Positions 23,501 through 35,685 of a stretch of DNA of 64,000 bases are shown here, one piece after another; position 1 is the first letter of the stretch; every line of letters starts with the position of its first letter. Below the pieces are notes generated by a model. That model saw nothing but the letters and a program-made list of their open reading frames with translations, had not been told where the DNA came from and ran no database searches. The translations under genes and the position numbers were made by a program. The stretch is taken from NCBI GenBank assembly GCA_963402885.1, contig OY727094.1:9240501-9304500 (forward strand), read 5' to 3'. This DNA comes from Antedon bifida (taxonomy: Eukaryota; Echinodermata; Crinoidea; Comatulida; Antedonidae).

Positions 23501-26500
23501 CAGGCAATATCTGTATAAAATAGTTACCTTCTTTTGAAACACTAAACGTTGTAATATTAGAAGTTAGTATCCCAGTTGTTGACCAAGTGTAGAACACGCC
23601 AATATTTTCGGAAGTGGCGTTAGCTGGAAGCTCCAACAGCACCGATGTGAAATCAAACTTCTGAACGACCGATAATGTGCTTTGTAGAGGAAACATGTTG
23701 TTATCTGATGTCAAAATACCGTTTTCAAATAGGCCTAGGTTCAGCTCTTCGCCATCTGTACTATTCATTGCATCATTGCCGATTTTACGCCCAAAGTTGA
23801 CGTTATTTGTTTGATGTTCACCTGTGTTGTAACCTCCAAGTTTGAGACTTGACTCAGGGTTGTTTAATTCAATCAAAGGACTGTAATTCATTAAAATAAA
23901 GTCCATTTCTTTTTCTAAAATAATAACAATACTGATTAGACTGTGCTTGTTCAATTCATTATTTGCGTCAACTTGACTCCAGAAGGCAGTTGACTACAAC
24001 AATCGAAACGTCGAGAAACACTCACTCAAATATTGATTCCTTTTGGAACGACATAATAATTATAGGCTAACGCAAACCTTACTTTATTTGAGTTTTGTCG
24101 AGAATTAATCTTTTAGAAGTATTACCAAATAAAATTGTAAAAATAATATAATGCACGGTAGCCTACATAATATAATTACTGTATGTAAATTATAGAAATT
24201 ATTTATTTTTAAAAAGCAATAAAATGTCATCCGCGCTTATCCAATAGGGTTGGTGAAATCTGTTGATTAATATTATGTTTTTATATTATTATTATTATAT
24301 TTTTTTATTTCTTTTATAAAGTTTCATCACGAGACTTATTATGTTGTGACCTATGATATTTAATTACAAATTTATAGTGATAGGCCTAATTTAAAACGAT
24401 TTTCTTTCTTACCGTCTGTATACGTTGTGAAATTTACCGTTGGTGACAGAGGTCCTCGTGTTTTTGTAGATCCAGTTTTTATCCAACATGCTACACCGAT
24501 TTCAATCTTTCTACCAGCCGGAAGGGTTGATGTACGACAGGTTGTAGTAGCACCAACATCACAAATTAAATGTTCTTCGTATCCTATCTGAGATGTATCG
24601 ATGTAATAAACAGAGTATCCCACAACAGGAACAACAGTAAAATCATTGTAAGAAAATGTATCCCAATTTACTCTTGGACTCAATGAACTTCCGGAAGGGA
24701 CCATCCGAGGTGGATCTGATAAGGCTGGTGGTAGTTCTATTTTCGAAGGATTTTAATTAGTAAATAAACGAATAAACCTGTCAATCTAAGATTAAAACAT
24801 GTAAATGCTCTACTTATACAGAAGTATTGCCCAAAAATGTATTGACGTAGTCGGGGAAATTCAAATTTTTATTCACACTTTACACAACGTGTATTAATAG
24901 TAGTGAAATAGACCTACGCACCTTGCTATATAATATTGTATATTAGAGTTATATTGATATGGGTGTTGTAATCAGTATGCATTGCAACATTTTAGAAAAC
25001 AAAAACTTATTATGTAAGTAAAGTAATAGAATAGTAAAAATTATTATTGAGCAAAATAAACAGAACAATAGAGATACCATTAAATTGGAATGGAGCAATT
25101 GATTTACAATGATGGATCTAATTATTAGTCCTCTTGAGCATTTTCCAATTAAATTTAACTTTTTACCGATTTGACAAAAATCTCCGGCCCATCCAACAGC
25201 ACATTGGCCACCAGGGCAACTTCCGGTTGTTCTGTTACATTCAGAGGACACCAAGCAGTGACATTCTGAGAAAAAACATAAATAATTTTTAATAAGCAAT
25301 TCCACTACCTTCCCCCTTACCTACAGTATACTGGCAGTTACCTTGTGACCAACCAAGTTAAAATTAAACCACATAGAAGAATACCAATATAATCAATGTT
25401 TTTCTCGAATACACAGTAATTTCAGCGTTAAAAAAGTACGTACCGCAGGACTATAATACATTGTTTACAGAAACGAATAAATAGACACGATAATTTATGT
25501 AGTCAAGTAAAATTGGCACCTTGGCAATTACCTCCGAACGAGAAACAAATTTTTGATTTGGACTCAATTTGTGTTTTGTATATGACATTAGGGTTGAGGG
25601 ATGGGAAAGAGGATGGGTACAAAGAGGAACAATTTTTAAATATATTCTTTATCCACTCAGTAACGAAATATGTGTTCATGTTTTATAGGTCTATAAAATA
25701 ATATACCACTAAATACAGTAAAACATTTGAGATTTAATATTTAAAATTGTCATAGTAAATTGAAATAGTAAAGTACATGTAACGATACACCAATACGACG
25801 TTTATATTTTTGTAATTATTAATTAATACAAACGTTAAGAAGCGACTGTCATTAATAAAGTTTATTTGTATATTATGTGTTTATATATATAAGTAAGAAT
25901 ATATCTAAAGGTTTTAAGTTTATCCCCAAGGACCCATAAATTTAAGTAAATCGGCCTATCTTCAACATTTTGATGCTGTACTCGAGCTATTCAACCGGTT
26001 TTCAGCTAGTATCGTAGAAGGAGATAGGTAAATGCGAAGCATCCTCGTATTATTGTGTGCGGGTATTTTTCAAGATGGACATCCAGTGTATACTGGAAAA
26101 CACCCCTGGGGCAAATCTTTGAATCCAAACTAATTATCTAACTCAATTTAAGTAGTAAATAGGGTTACATCAGGTGGTTAAAATCAGTACCGAATGTAGG
26201 AACCAACTTTATAATTATACTATCGAGTAAACATCCTAGAAGTAACGCGCGATTTACCGAATGTTGCCGTTACGTAAATTTATATATAGATAATGACTTC
26301 TATTAAATAGTAAACCTAATCTAGGCAAAAGGTTTTGATTCATAAATGGGATTTTTAAAATTCATTTAGACTTACCGACATATTGCCTTTTAGGATTACA
26401 TTTAACACTGACGTCATGTGCATGAATACAATAAGATGAAGTATAAAGTTCGCTACAATCACCAAGCGTTGGTTCCCAACCTGAGCATTTCACATTTGTA

Positions 26501-29138
26501 GAACACGCGGTACTCTGTGATTGGCCATAACGATAACTGGTGTAACCAGACGATGATCCGAATGAAATAGCTCCATCAATATATCCTAGCTGTCGGCATA
26601 GAACCTTTTATGTTTTTTAAAGAAAAATGGTCATCAATAATTGATCCTGAAGATCGAAGGAAAGTAGAAAAATTCCTTTAAAAAACAGTATAAAATGTAA
26701 TATCACCAATGTTGACGTCATTATCAAATATCTACAATGTTCTCTGCTACTCTTATAAAAAATAGAACACGAATTCGCAATACAATAGGCCTACGAATAA
26801 TTAATTATACGAAAATATACACAAATAAAATTATGCAAGATACATTTTTGTTCTTTAATATATTATTCACATGGTTACTTTAAAGCTAATTACTGTATGA
26901 TTTTACTGCTAACCTTTGACTCTGATTCTGTCCAGGAAGACGTGGAGATAGAAAGCCATTTGTTACCACTCCAGAACTCTACCCGTCCTTGGTTAGCTGA
27001 ACTACCACCAACAAGTCGAAATGATGAGGTCTTGTCTAAAGAATAAATAACTATGCCTATGAGTTTCAAAAACAATCTTTCGATCATCGATAAGATGACC
27101 ATTATTATTTTTAAAGTCAGTGTAAAACGAAGATGTGGAGAACTCGTTGGACCATGGGTTGTAAGTTGTAAGCCTATAATGAGTAGGGAGGGAAGGAGGG
27201 CATCCGTATATATTAACATAATTAATCTGACTAATAGTAGTATTACACCAAGTTCTGATTCAAACGACACAATCTGTCTCATTTTGAGGTAATTAATTAC
27301 CCTTTTTTCAAGAAAGTGTTAATGAATAGTATTTTCTGTGTAGGCCTACCAACTTTGTGAGTTCAAAATTAAATTTAAATTGTATTTAAAAATTCGAATC
27401 AACTTTACACATAAGTTTAGAGAGTTGTAAGATGTTCTTAGTTCTATGCCAATCATTAATATAATATATTATAAAGTATTATACATATTTATTGTCCTAC
27501 AGTACTCCTGTGGGAAATATTTCTATCCGCCATTGAACTTTGCGTTCCTCTTCCTCCATTTCATAGCCGATGGATAACCGTACAAACCTGGACAAAAAGG
27601 CTGTTTTCGGACTTTAAACTCAATTACATGTGTAACCTAAATTTCATTTCTCATTACACAAGGTCAAATTGCTCAAAAACCAGAAACAACAGCAGAAACA
27701 AATCCGCCACTTACAGCTTTGTTTAACAGAAACAAAGACAATTACAACGAACTCAGAAACACTCAAATTACGACCAAACAGATAAAGATGAATAATTTAA
27801 AATGTCGATATGAGGATGGACATGGACTAAATATAATTATAAGATAAAACTTAATCTACTAATGTAGGCCTAACCATTTTTAGTAGGTAGGTCTACATTT
27901 ACTCTACTAAAGGGAACACAGAGGATATTGCTGTTTCTTTAAATTACGGGCGGGGACACGAATACCGAAATTGGAGATAGAATTTCAGTCAAAAATAGAA
28001 TGAAGACATTTAAAAAGAAAAAGAAAATCAATGTGACATCGACGGAAGAAAGGGAACTTTTTATCTTAATAATAATAATATACTTTTTTTCACACTGAAA
28101 AACTTGAATAACCCAATGGTGTTTTAAACTATTTCAAGGATTGTGGTGAATCAGCTTGGGTTTAAGGTGTAATTGAAAAATATATGTCCATACTATAACC
28201 CGGTTTGTTCTACATGTAATACACACAAAAAGTTCATGTACAATAACAATAAGCAAATTGACTTACTTGAACATTTAATTAAGACATAGTCGCAAGAGTC
28301 ATGCCGTCCCTGGTATTCTTCAGGACAACTCGAAAGACGTGTTTCAGTGCCTTGGCAGTTGTTTTTGTAGTAGTTATCTAATTTGGAAAAAGAGTCACCA
28401 CTCGCTGTTGTTCGACTCCCCGACTCTTGTCTGAACGATACCGCGCCTTGAAACCCTAGTTGTCTGCAGACAACTTCGGTGTTTTGCATTTGCCAAAATT
28501 TACAATCAAAATACCATCGGCCGTTTCGCCCCGACTGTAACTTACCGTTACCGAAGTCGGTGCCATCGACAAGTCTCAAAGAATAATCCGGTACACCTAA
28601 CATTGAAGAAATGTTAATCTACCATACAGACATTGCAGTAATACCAGGTAATATGAATTGAGAAAGTTCACTATTTTACTAATTTATTTATTAATTCTGG
28701 AGTGTGACTCAGGAAGTGTGTTACCTCAACCATGGACCTATAACAATTCTATAGCTTTATGCCTCAACAATACAAAATGACATAAATAGAAACATAATTT
28801 AGAAGAATTATTAATTAATTATTAAGATACACAAAAGGTGCTTAAAAAATGGTACCAGATAGACTAGAGAGATACCACCTAATTAAAAGACATGATGTCA
28901 CTGAATAGCAATGGAACTGATGAATAGTAACAATAACCTAACAATATTTGGGTAATAAATAATTTTTTTTAATGGGATCATTCTTAAACTATACATTTTC
29001 TAACGGATTTACACAACACTTCGATTATAATTTTATTATATTTATTTTGTATAACTCACTTGTATGATAACCATGTGCTTGAATTCCTTCCAAACTTGCT
29101 AAGAGAGTTAACAAAATCAGAGGCATTGGCAAACACAT
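17527..29138 (-). CDS. Gene B: tandem paralogue of gene A
   Basis: Exons: 29060-29138, 28267-28596, 26914-27035, 26376-26604, 25167-25265, 24413-24736, 23528-23914, 22791-23045, 22484-22615, 22224-22367, 21996-22124, 21705-21854, 21197-21514, 20618-21004, 20142-20393, 19693-19824, 19264-19407, 18859-18987, 18416-18565, 18003-18320, 17527-17534. All joins hold frame, giving about 1,405 residues. Domains match gene A: signal peptide (MCLPMPLILLTLLASLEG), SRCR x2, EGF, then FN3-X-Ig-EGFx4 twice and a final FN3. Exon lengths equal those of gene A except exon 1 (+18), exon 6 (+3) and exon 8 (-3). If the final donor is unused the frame stops at 17974. No stops, frameshifts, membrane segment or kinase were seen, so this looks like a functional secreted paralogue. 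The exon 4 acceptor (ACATAAAAG) has a weak pyrimidine tract. Confidence 0.85.
18416..21514 (-). other. Gene B exons 13-19: second FN3-X-Ig-EGFx4 module
   Basis: Exons at 21197-21514, 20618-21004, 20142-20393, 19693-19824, 19264-19407, 18859-18987 and 18416-18565 have the same lengths as in gene A and almost the same protein. Introns also align well. Exon 14 uses a GTGTGA donor where gene A has GTAATG. Confidence 0.86.
21705..24736 (-). other. Gene B exons 6-12: first FN3-X-Ig-EGFx4 module
   Basis: This module spans FN3 (24413-24736), domain X (23528-23914, MDFILMNYSPLIELNNP), Ig-like (22791-23045) and four EGFs. Its match to gene A is moderate through FN3, X and the first half of the Ig exon, then becomes nearly exact from DELRWRHNGG onward, a step within one exon. 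Confidence 0.85.
25505..25735. repeat. Dispersed repeat, partner of 949-1,182
   Basis: This intronic copy in gene B shares the gttgagggatgggaaag and tattctttatccactcagta blocks with the left edge of the window, in the same orientation. Confidence 0.75.
25940..26295. repeat. Dispersed repeat, partner of 39,175-39,562
   Basis: This intronic block shares several exact words with the intron of the oxidoreductase gene: gaaggagataggtaaatgcg, ggtggttaaaatcagt, gtaaacat.ctagaagtaacg. Small indels separate the two. No ORF or terminal repeat was recognised. Confidence 0.75.
26376..27035 (-). other. Gene B exons 3-4: second SRCR domain
   Basis: The exons at 26914-27035 and 26376-26604 carry an SRCR domain split by a phase 0 intron, exactly as in gene A. 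GGSSANQGRVEFW leads into TSSWTESESK, followed by VLCRQLGYIDGAISFG and the conserved cysteines of SGWEPTLGDC. Confidence 0.82.
27036..28266. other. Gene B intron 2
   Basis: AT-rich intron with a short AAT run near 28,070 and no recognised exon or element. It is shorter than the gene A counterpart, which gained the RTE-like fragment. Confidence 0.5.
28267..28596 (-). other. Gene B exon 2: first SRCR domain
   Basis: This single 330-nt exon shares LVDGTDFGNGKL, VVCRQLGF, ESGSRTT, CQGTET and six cysteines with the gene A exon. Many surface positions differ, giving roughly 60% identity by eye against about 96% for the last FN3 exon. Confidence 0.88.
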
Positions 29139-29218
29139 GACTCTATCGTGGTATAAGTTGATTGTAGATACAGTAGCAGCAGCCTATACTATCTGAACGT
29201 ATCGCTGTGAATGTAGTG

Positions 29219-29226
29219 TTTTTATA
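29219..29226 (-). promoter_or_regulatory. TATA box of gene B
   Basis: TATAAAAA on the minus strand lies about 80 bases upstream of the start codon at 29138, within the GAGCCGTATAAA context shared with gene A. Confidence 0.6.
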
Positions 29227-29299
29227 CGGCTCTTGCTACGAGTTCATCCAAAATTTGAATACAATACTCGAAAATATTTAAATATTGTTACAGTGTCAC

Positions 29300-29653
29300 T
29301 GTCATTTATGAACCGGTAACATTCAAAATTGACATTTTTATTATTAAAAAAACTATCAAATTTGGACATTATTTAAGAAATCATAAACTGCTCTAATTTA
29401 GTTTTTTTTCACATTGTTTGTATACGTAAGTTTATTAAAAAACTGAACAAACCATGAAATAGGCTACATAGATGCAGACTCTAAAATATAAGTTGCATTT
29501 GAATAATTTTATAGGCCCTATTCTTTCCATTTCATTATTGTCAAAACCAGTTTAAATCACTTTAAATCATTAATATTTTTTAATTCAAGTAAATCTTTAA
29601 ATGTGTTAAGATAAGTATTACTGTTGGTTCCTGTTAAGATATTAACCAAATTA
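29300..29653. other. Upstream of gene B
   Basis: AT-rich sequence upstream of the gene B promoter. Nothing recognised. Confidence 0.4.
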
Positions 29654-30336
29654 CCGTAAAACCTCGAAAAGAAGCCCATGGGCTTAAACCTCGAAAAGAA
29701 GCCCAACTCGAAAAAAAGCCCCCTCTACAGTTTGCAAAAGTACTCTCGAAAAGAAGCCCATCTCGAAATGAAGCCCACTGGGCTTCTTTTCAAGATAGTA
29801 TGGGTTCTTTTCGAGATAGACTACTATACTGTATTAAGAATGTATGTTTATTAACTGAACGTCAAAGGAACAGAAATAAACAATACAAACACGTGATTAA
29901 GAGTTACTGTAGTAGGATAATTTAATGCCAGATAATTGTGATGCAGACTGATGATAATAATTAATATGTATGATCGTGTTTATCATACATTTATTTTACA
30001 GTTTATTGTCGTCCAAATGGTGCTTTGATCGCATCTTGTATCTTTTTCTTGTCTGCTTCGTTGGCATATATATATGTTTTTTTGCTTTTTATATTGTTTT
30101 TTAATGGTATATTAAATATAATTTTATGGTTGAAAAAATGTCTCAAAAGTCATATTATTGTAGTAGAAATTCACAAAATTGACAGCATTCATTTCGAAAA
30201 GAAGCCCCCTCTACAGTTTGCAAAAGTATTCTCGAAAAGAAGCCAATCTCGAAAAGAAACCCATCTCGAAAAGAAGCCCACCCAAGAGCACTAAAAAAAG
30301 AAGAAGCCCGTGGGCTTCTTTTCGAGGTTTTACGGG
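29654..30336. mobile_element. 683-bp non-autonomous DNA transposon with terminal inverted repeats
   Basis: The left end is ccgtaaaacctcgaaaagaa and the right end ttcttttcgaggttttacgg, exact inverted repeats flanked by TA on both sides. Inside are many copies of tcgaaaagaagccc in both orientations clustered at 29,660-29,820 and 30,190-30,330, giving hairpin-rich ends. The AT-rich core has no transposase. A TA duplication would fit a Tc1/mariner-type mechanism, but the family is not established. Confidence 0.8.
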
Positions 30337-30794
30337 TATACCTTTCCTGTTCGTCTCAATGGTTGAAAGAGCTTTTATAAAATGTATTTATTTTATTTAT
30401 TTATTTAATCACACTCTTGTGAAATACAAGACCAACCAATTCTGGCTTATGAGTGAATATATAAAATAACAATTATAAATAGACACGGATTAAAAATAGA
30501 CACAGATAAAAAAAATAAAATAAAATAACTACTTTACAACAGACTTATTACACCAAACCTCTTTTTTTTCCTTTCTCTTTTACCGAGTAGAAGGAAAAAA
30601 GAGAAAAAAAAAATTGTATATGTAAATAAATATGTTAAAAATTACTTGTTAAAACAATGGACTGGCGCTAACATTTCATTTACAGATTAGTTTTTTTAGT
30701 TCTTTCTTAACAAAATGTTTCATTCATTTCGTCTTCGATCCACCTTTTCCCCATTCTTAAATCTTGATAAAATTTAACACAATCATGATTCGTT

Positions 30795-31480
30795 CAATTC
30801 ACCTTCACCCCAAATCTAAATGGCGACAAGAATTTAAAAACATTTAAGGTATTCTTATCATTTGAAGTGGGTTTTAATTTATGATATTGCGATCATTTGA
30901 ACTTGTTTAGTTCCTGTTCACATTACATTTCGTGTCATGTTCGTCCTGCTATTGTCGGTATAAGAGTCACCTTCCTCTTCCGATTGCAGAAATCAGATCA
31001 CTAATGGAATGAACACAACACTGCAAACAATGAGGTGATGTTGATAAGTTTTGATCTGTTTGTCAAGAACTTTTGACTTGATCAGTTCATTTTATAGGCC
31101 TATTTCTCCACCAAAAAATATAATAATGTATGGTAGCATATAAAGCAAGACATTTAACTCAGAGCACAGATATTTATACACATACAACATTTTTAAAAAG
31201 CCTAGGCAAAATATTAAATACAAATAGCAATTCACCTTCACCCCAAATCTAAATGGCGACAAGAATTTAAAAACATTTAAGGTATTCTTATCATTTGAAG
31301 TGGGTTTTAATTTATGATATTGCGATCATTTGAACTTGTTTAGTTCCTGTTCACATTACATTTCGTGTCATGTTCGTCCTGCTATTGTCGGTATAAGAGT
31401 CACCTTCCTCTTCCGATTGCAAAAATCAGATCACTAATGGAATGAACACAACACTGCAAACAATGAGGTGATGTTGATAA
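30795..31480. repeat. 253-bp direct duplication separated by 180 bp
   Basis: Bases 30,795-31,047 recur at 31,228-31,480 with apparently a single mismatch (gattgcagaaatc against gattgcaaaaatc). The ends are not TG...CA, so these do not look like LTRs. The near identity implies a recent duplication or conversion. A TAAA microsatellite follows at 31,480-31,499. Confidence 0.85.
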
Positions 31481-31850
31481 TAAATAAATAAATAAATAGC
31501 AATATTTTTGTGATGGGAAAAAAAGAGAGAAAAATAAAAATACATTATTTAAACAGAATTGTATTCCAAGTTGCTGAAGATGCCGGTAGAAGCTCGCAGG
31601 CCTAATGCCTATGCCTAATTTTCTAAACTGAAACCAGCGCCTACATTGGAATAGTCTAGAATGTGAATGTAAGCCTACAGTATTCCGGACGTAACATACA
31701 ATCACAAAATCCAATCTTCTCGAAATACTGCGCAAAAATATTGTAAACCGTTGTAACCTCCAGAAACTTTGCAAAAACAAATTTACCACATTAGAAGCAC
31801 CTCTGAGATGTACAATAATAAGACTGAATTGTATTTTGATAAACAGTATA

Positions 31851-32014
31851 ATAAGCTCTGCCTATACTAGTTTGGCAAAAAAGTGTGATTTGCCCAAATA
31901 TGGTAGTGATATGTTCTTAAATATGGTAGTGATATGACGTCAACATGTCCATATATGGGTACATCACATTTTTTTTGTCATATAAATTTTGATAGTGTGT
32001 AGTAGACAGAACTT
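31851..32014. mobile_element. MITE copy 1 (GCTCTGTCTACACTATC family)
   Basis: Terminal inverted repeats of the aagctctg...cagaactt type surround the family signature: ttggcaaaaaagtgtgat, ccaaatatggtagtgatatg, then atgtccatatatgggtacat. It contains an internal partial duplication of atatggtagtgatatg. Other copies are at 37,750, 41,154, 51,308 and 60,556. Confidence 0.75.
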
Positions 32015-33039
32015 AACAAGGCAATTTCCTGGGTAATAAACTGAGAAGAAATTGAATTCTAGTCAACTTTTTATTAAGTACGACCGTATAGGACCAACAG
32101 TTTTAAATTCTCAATTTGCGAGGAATTAACGAAGATCTATAAAGACAGCACTGTAGGCCAATAAAGATAAATTGGAAAAATACTTTTTGAACTGATCTGA
32201 ATTTAAAAACGAACAATGTATCTTTATTATTAGTTATAATTGAACTCAACTTCACAGGGTTCCTCAAACATTATTAGTATTACAGTATCCATTTTACTTC
32301 TTTCTCTGTCGTTTATTGTTGACAACTTTCTTTAAAAAAGTAAGTAAAAGTTTTTTAAATAGGGGTACAATAATGTTATAACATAACCTGGAGTTAATTA
32401 ATACAAAGTGTGTTATTAAAAATTTTGTCATGTTAATATACAATTAGATTAAATTCAAATCAAATAGTTGTTTTATTCTTTCAGCAGTGAAATAATAACA
32501 TTCTTTCTTTTTAAAAATATTTAGATATAAATTGCTTAAAAAAGATTTATCAAGATTTTAATATTGAATTCTTGTTGTATATACCTCAGTATGATCTGGT
32601 GATCCATTTTTACAGAACTTTGCATAACAGTCTACATAAAGTATAATAAAATATTCATTAGGCCTACCTCCACTTTAGGTGTGCGTTAAAAAAAATGTTA
32701 ATAATTAAACGCACCCCCAATTATTTTTTCTACTGAGAGAAACAGTGACATAAGGAACCTTGCCAACATTAAATGCCTACTGCAGTAACTACAGTAGTAG
32801 GCAGGCCCTAGAATAATTGACATGTTTTTTTGTCAATCAATTAAATAAAGTCGCCCTCTCTATTGAAAAAACTGACACACGTCACACGCGAACTTTATCA
32901 AAAGAAATTAAAAGTAAACAAACTACTGTACACACACAAAATTCCAACCGTGACTGGTGTGGCGTAAGTAAAAAGATTAATGTAAAATCACATCTGTGTA
33001 ATGTTTAGATTGTAAATGTTGAACACTCAGAACTGAGAT

Positions 33040-33125
33040 GAATGATGTAGACCTAGGCTAGCCTAGGCCCTAGGCCTAGCTAGAGCCTAGATAAGCCAGG
33101 GTACTAGGCCTAGCTAGCTAGGGAG
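33040..33125. repeat. TAGGCCTA-rich cluster
   Basis: A dense run of overlapping CTAGGCCTAG and CTAGCTAG palindromes. It is followed at 33,130-33,245 by CpG-rich sequence (gggcgccgcc, gcggccgcc) unlike the surrounding AT-rich DNA. Confidence 0.65.
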
Positions 33126-33359
33126 TATGGTCGAAGCGGGCGCCGCCAACGAAAGCGGCCGCCAGTTTAATATCGTCATTTGTATGGAACGCCGTGTGCG
33201 CTTTGATTGTTGTCAACGGCGGGTTGAGTTACAGCTAAAGCCAAAGGAGTACGGTCAAACCAATAATAAATTATTTACTATCGAATCTTTAATATTTCTA
33301 TAATATTAAATAATTAAATTTGCCTACTAAACATACTTTTTATATCTCATTTTCCATTA

Positions 33360-33595
33360 ATTTACATAATATTTCATGATAATCTACAGTATTTATATAT
33401 TTTATTTTATGTGGTTTTTTTTTCATTATGATCTGCAGTATTTATTATTAATTATTGAATTAAATCAATGTACAATTTATTATTATTAATTTACATGAAA
33501 TCGAATCTTATGTTTTAATTTATGATCTGCAGTATTTATATTATTAATTATTGCATTAAGTCAATGTACATTTTATTATTAATTTACATGAAAAA
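33360..33595. repeat. Two to three copies of a roughly 105-bp AT-rich tandem repeat
   Basis: The words atgatctgcagtatttat, attaattattg and attattaatttacatga recur in the same order. The units are degenerate and lack coding capacity. Confidence 0.6.
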
Positions 33596-33913
33596 AATAA
33601 CGGGTTAGGAAATAAAAAATTATTTCCATTATTAATTCTTTGAAACTATACAGTATTTTTTCTTGATTAATCAGAAAATGATTGCTTTAACATTTATTAA
33701 TATGATGTTATACGTTCAAAATACTTACTACTCCAAAAAATAATAATTTTCAGAAAATAGTATGACTGTCACTGATGTTTTACAAAATTCTGTTAAACTT
33801 ATCTTACTAACCATTGACATACAGGTAGTAGAAGAATATTGTTTATATTTCAATTATACCACATAATTGCGTTCATTACTAAAATATTTTAGGATTTAAA
33901 AGGATAAAATATC

Positions 33914-34140
33914 AATGTGACGGAGATGAAACCGTGACGGTTATGACAAACCTAAAATCATGTGATGGAAATTACTTTAAGATATGATTTGAATACGTTC
34001 ATTGACCAGAGTCACATAGATATACAGTGTAATAACATAATAAAGATACAAAACAAAATATACAACAAAAAAATCCCCTGACAATAACAGAAAGTCATAT
34101 CCGTCACTGGCCGTGGTCACTGGCCGTTATCTCCGTCACA
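33914..34140. mobile_element. Small inverted-repeat element with tgtgacggagat ends
   Basis: tgtgacggagat at about 33,914 faces atctccgtcaca at about 34,128 as an inverted repeat, with inner ccgtgacgg/ccgt pairs. A further tgtgacggag lies just outside near 34,157. No ORF. Probably a MITE. Confidence 0.45.
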
Positions 34141-34523
34141 ACGAAACATTAATAAATGTGACGGAGCTGAGATGATGTATTTAGCATAGGACAGCCCAGG
34201 ATCACCCCATAGGCATGTCTGACAGAGACGGAGTACACACTGCTAGATACCGTGAATAAATTGTACTTCCAGTTGAAAAAAAAGCACAATCAAATTTTTA
34301 CCCCGCCATTCATTAAACAGCCTTTTAAATTATGTGACGGTATATGACACAAATCTCGGGACAAGCTTTTTCCTACAAAAACTTTAAAGTTTGAGATTTA
34401 ACGCATATGTAGAGATAAAATCGCATGAAATCATGATTAACTAACTAACTTTTACAATATTTTCATGAACAAAAGTCCTGTTATAAATATTGAAGATATT
34501 GAAGAGACAGGAGGTTTTAGGGG

Positions 34524-35120
34524 GGGTGTGTAGAAAGCGACGACCTCGAATTGGACGACCCCAACGACCCGGGCGACCTCGAATTGAACGACCTAGAATT
34601 GGACGACCCATAACACGAAACCGACGACCCCTATAGCCTAGCCTAGGCCTAAGCGTGGTATAACATCCCGAAGCCGAAAATAGCCAAAGATCTTTAAACC
34701 ATACCTTATTTAATACTCGCAAGCAAGCAATTGATTGAAAAAATACAGAAATATCGCCATTTGATACTGAATGTGTCGACACGAACAAACGAACAGATAT
34801 GGAACGCCAAGAGTGCATCATTAAAACTGCATTCGACTCGATTAGCACACGAAATATCATAAACATGGCAACCCAGGTCAAAACGGCCCCTTTTCAGCAG
34901 CGGCAATTGCTTGTTTGCGAGTATTATATAAGGTATAGTTTAAAGATCTTTGGCTATGTTCGGCTTCGGGATGTTATACCACACTTAGGCCTAACGCCTA
35001 GGCTAGGCTATAGGGGTCGTCGGTTTCGTGTTATGGGTCGTCCAATTCTAGGTCGTCCAATTCGAGGTCGCCCGGGTCGTTGGGGTCGTCCAATTCGAGG
35101 TCGTCGCTTTCTACACACCC
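34524..35120. mobile_element. 597-bp fold-back element with about 210-bp arms and a 10-bp target duplication
   Basis: The left arm (34,524-34,733) is the near-perfect reverse complement of the right arm (34,904-35,120). The outer ends are gggtgtgtagaaagcgacg and its complement. Both flanks carry gttttagggg (34,514-34,523 and 35,121-35,130), a 10-bp target duplication. Each arm contains short GGTCGTCCAATTC/GAGGTCG tandem units, so arginine-glycine-rich frames appear on both strands. Long inverted repeats with a 9-11 bp duplication are typical of Mutator-like or fold-back non-autonomous elements. The unique core of about 170 bp has no transposase. Confidence 0.85.
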
Positions 35121-35685
35121 GTTTTAGGGGGTTGCCTGAAACATTTTTATAAAAATTAATAATATCAATGTTATTATCTTTGGTTTATGTAATTAATTAT
35201 ATTTACAATAATGTTGATTATGATATAAGTCAAGAATTTTAAATTTTCAATGATGAATTTTCAGTCTCTTTCTGTCTCACCAAAGTATCGGGACACGATT
35301 TTAGACACTTACTAAAGAATGACCCCAGAATGACCCATTTACGGCCGCCATCTTGCATGGTTCCCCCTCCTGTTGGAATCACTTTTCAGTCTGTAGCACG
35401 CCCTCTAGCCTTCGGCTTATTACAACTCTCTGATCTAGGCCTAAACTACTATACTACTAGCCTAGGCTAGACTACTACTACATTAACAGTAACTAGGGAC
35501 ACAAGTTATATGCCTATAGCCTGGCCAAGGTCTACAATTAGGATAGGGCCAAGATAACGGGAAGAAATGGCCTACTTATAAAACTACCCTAGCCCTATAC
35601 TATAGGCTATAAAATAGTAAGGGAATACTATTATTATAATTTCACCAGTGTACAACTGTATAACCTACAACCAACATCACATTTA

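Noticed and set aside
30795-31480. 253-bp direct repeats as LTRs of a small retroelement
   Set aside because: Ends are not TG...CA, there is no primer-binding site or purine tract between them, and the 180-bp interior is featureless.
31400-31789. 129-codon minus-strand frame
   Set aside because: Runs through the direct duplication and a TAAA microsatellite, with no family resemblance or splice support.
34799-35152. Arg-Gly-rich 117-codon frame and its mirror on the other strand (34441-34881)
   Set aside because: Both frames fall in the arms of the fold-back element and come from its short tandem GGTCGTCC units.
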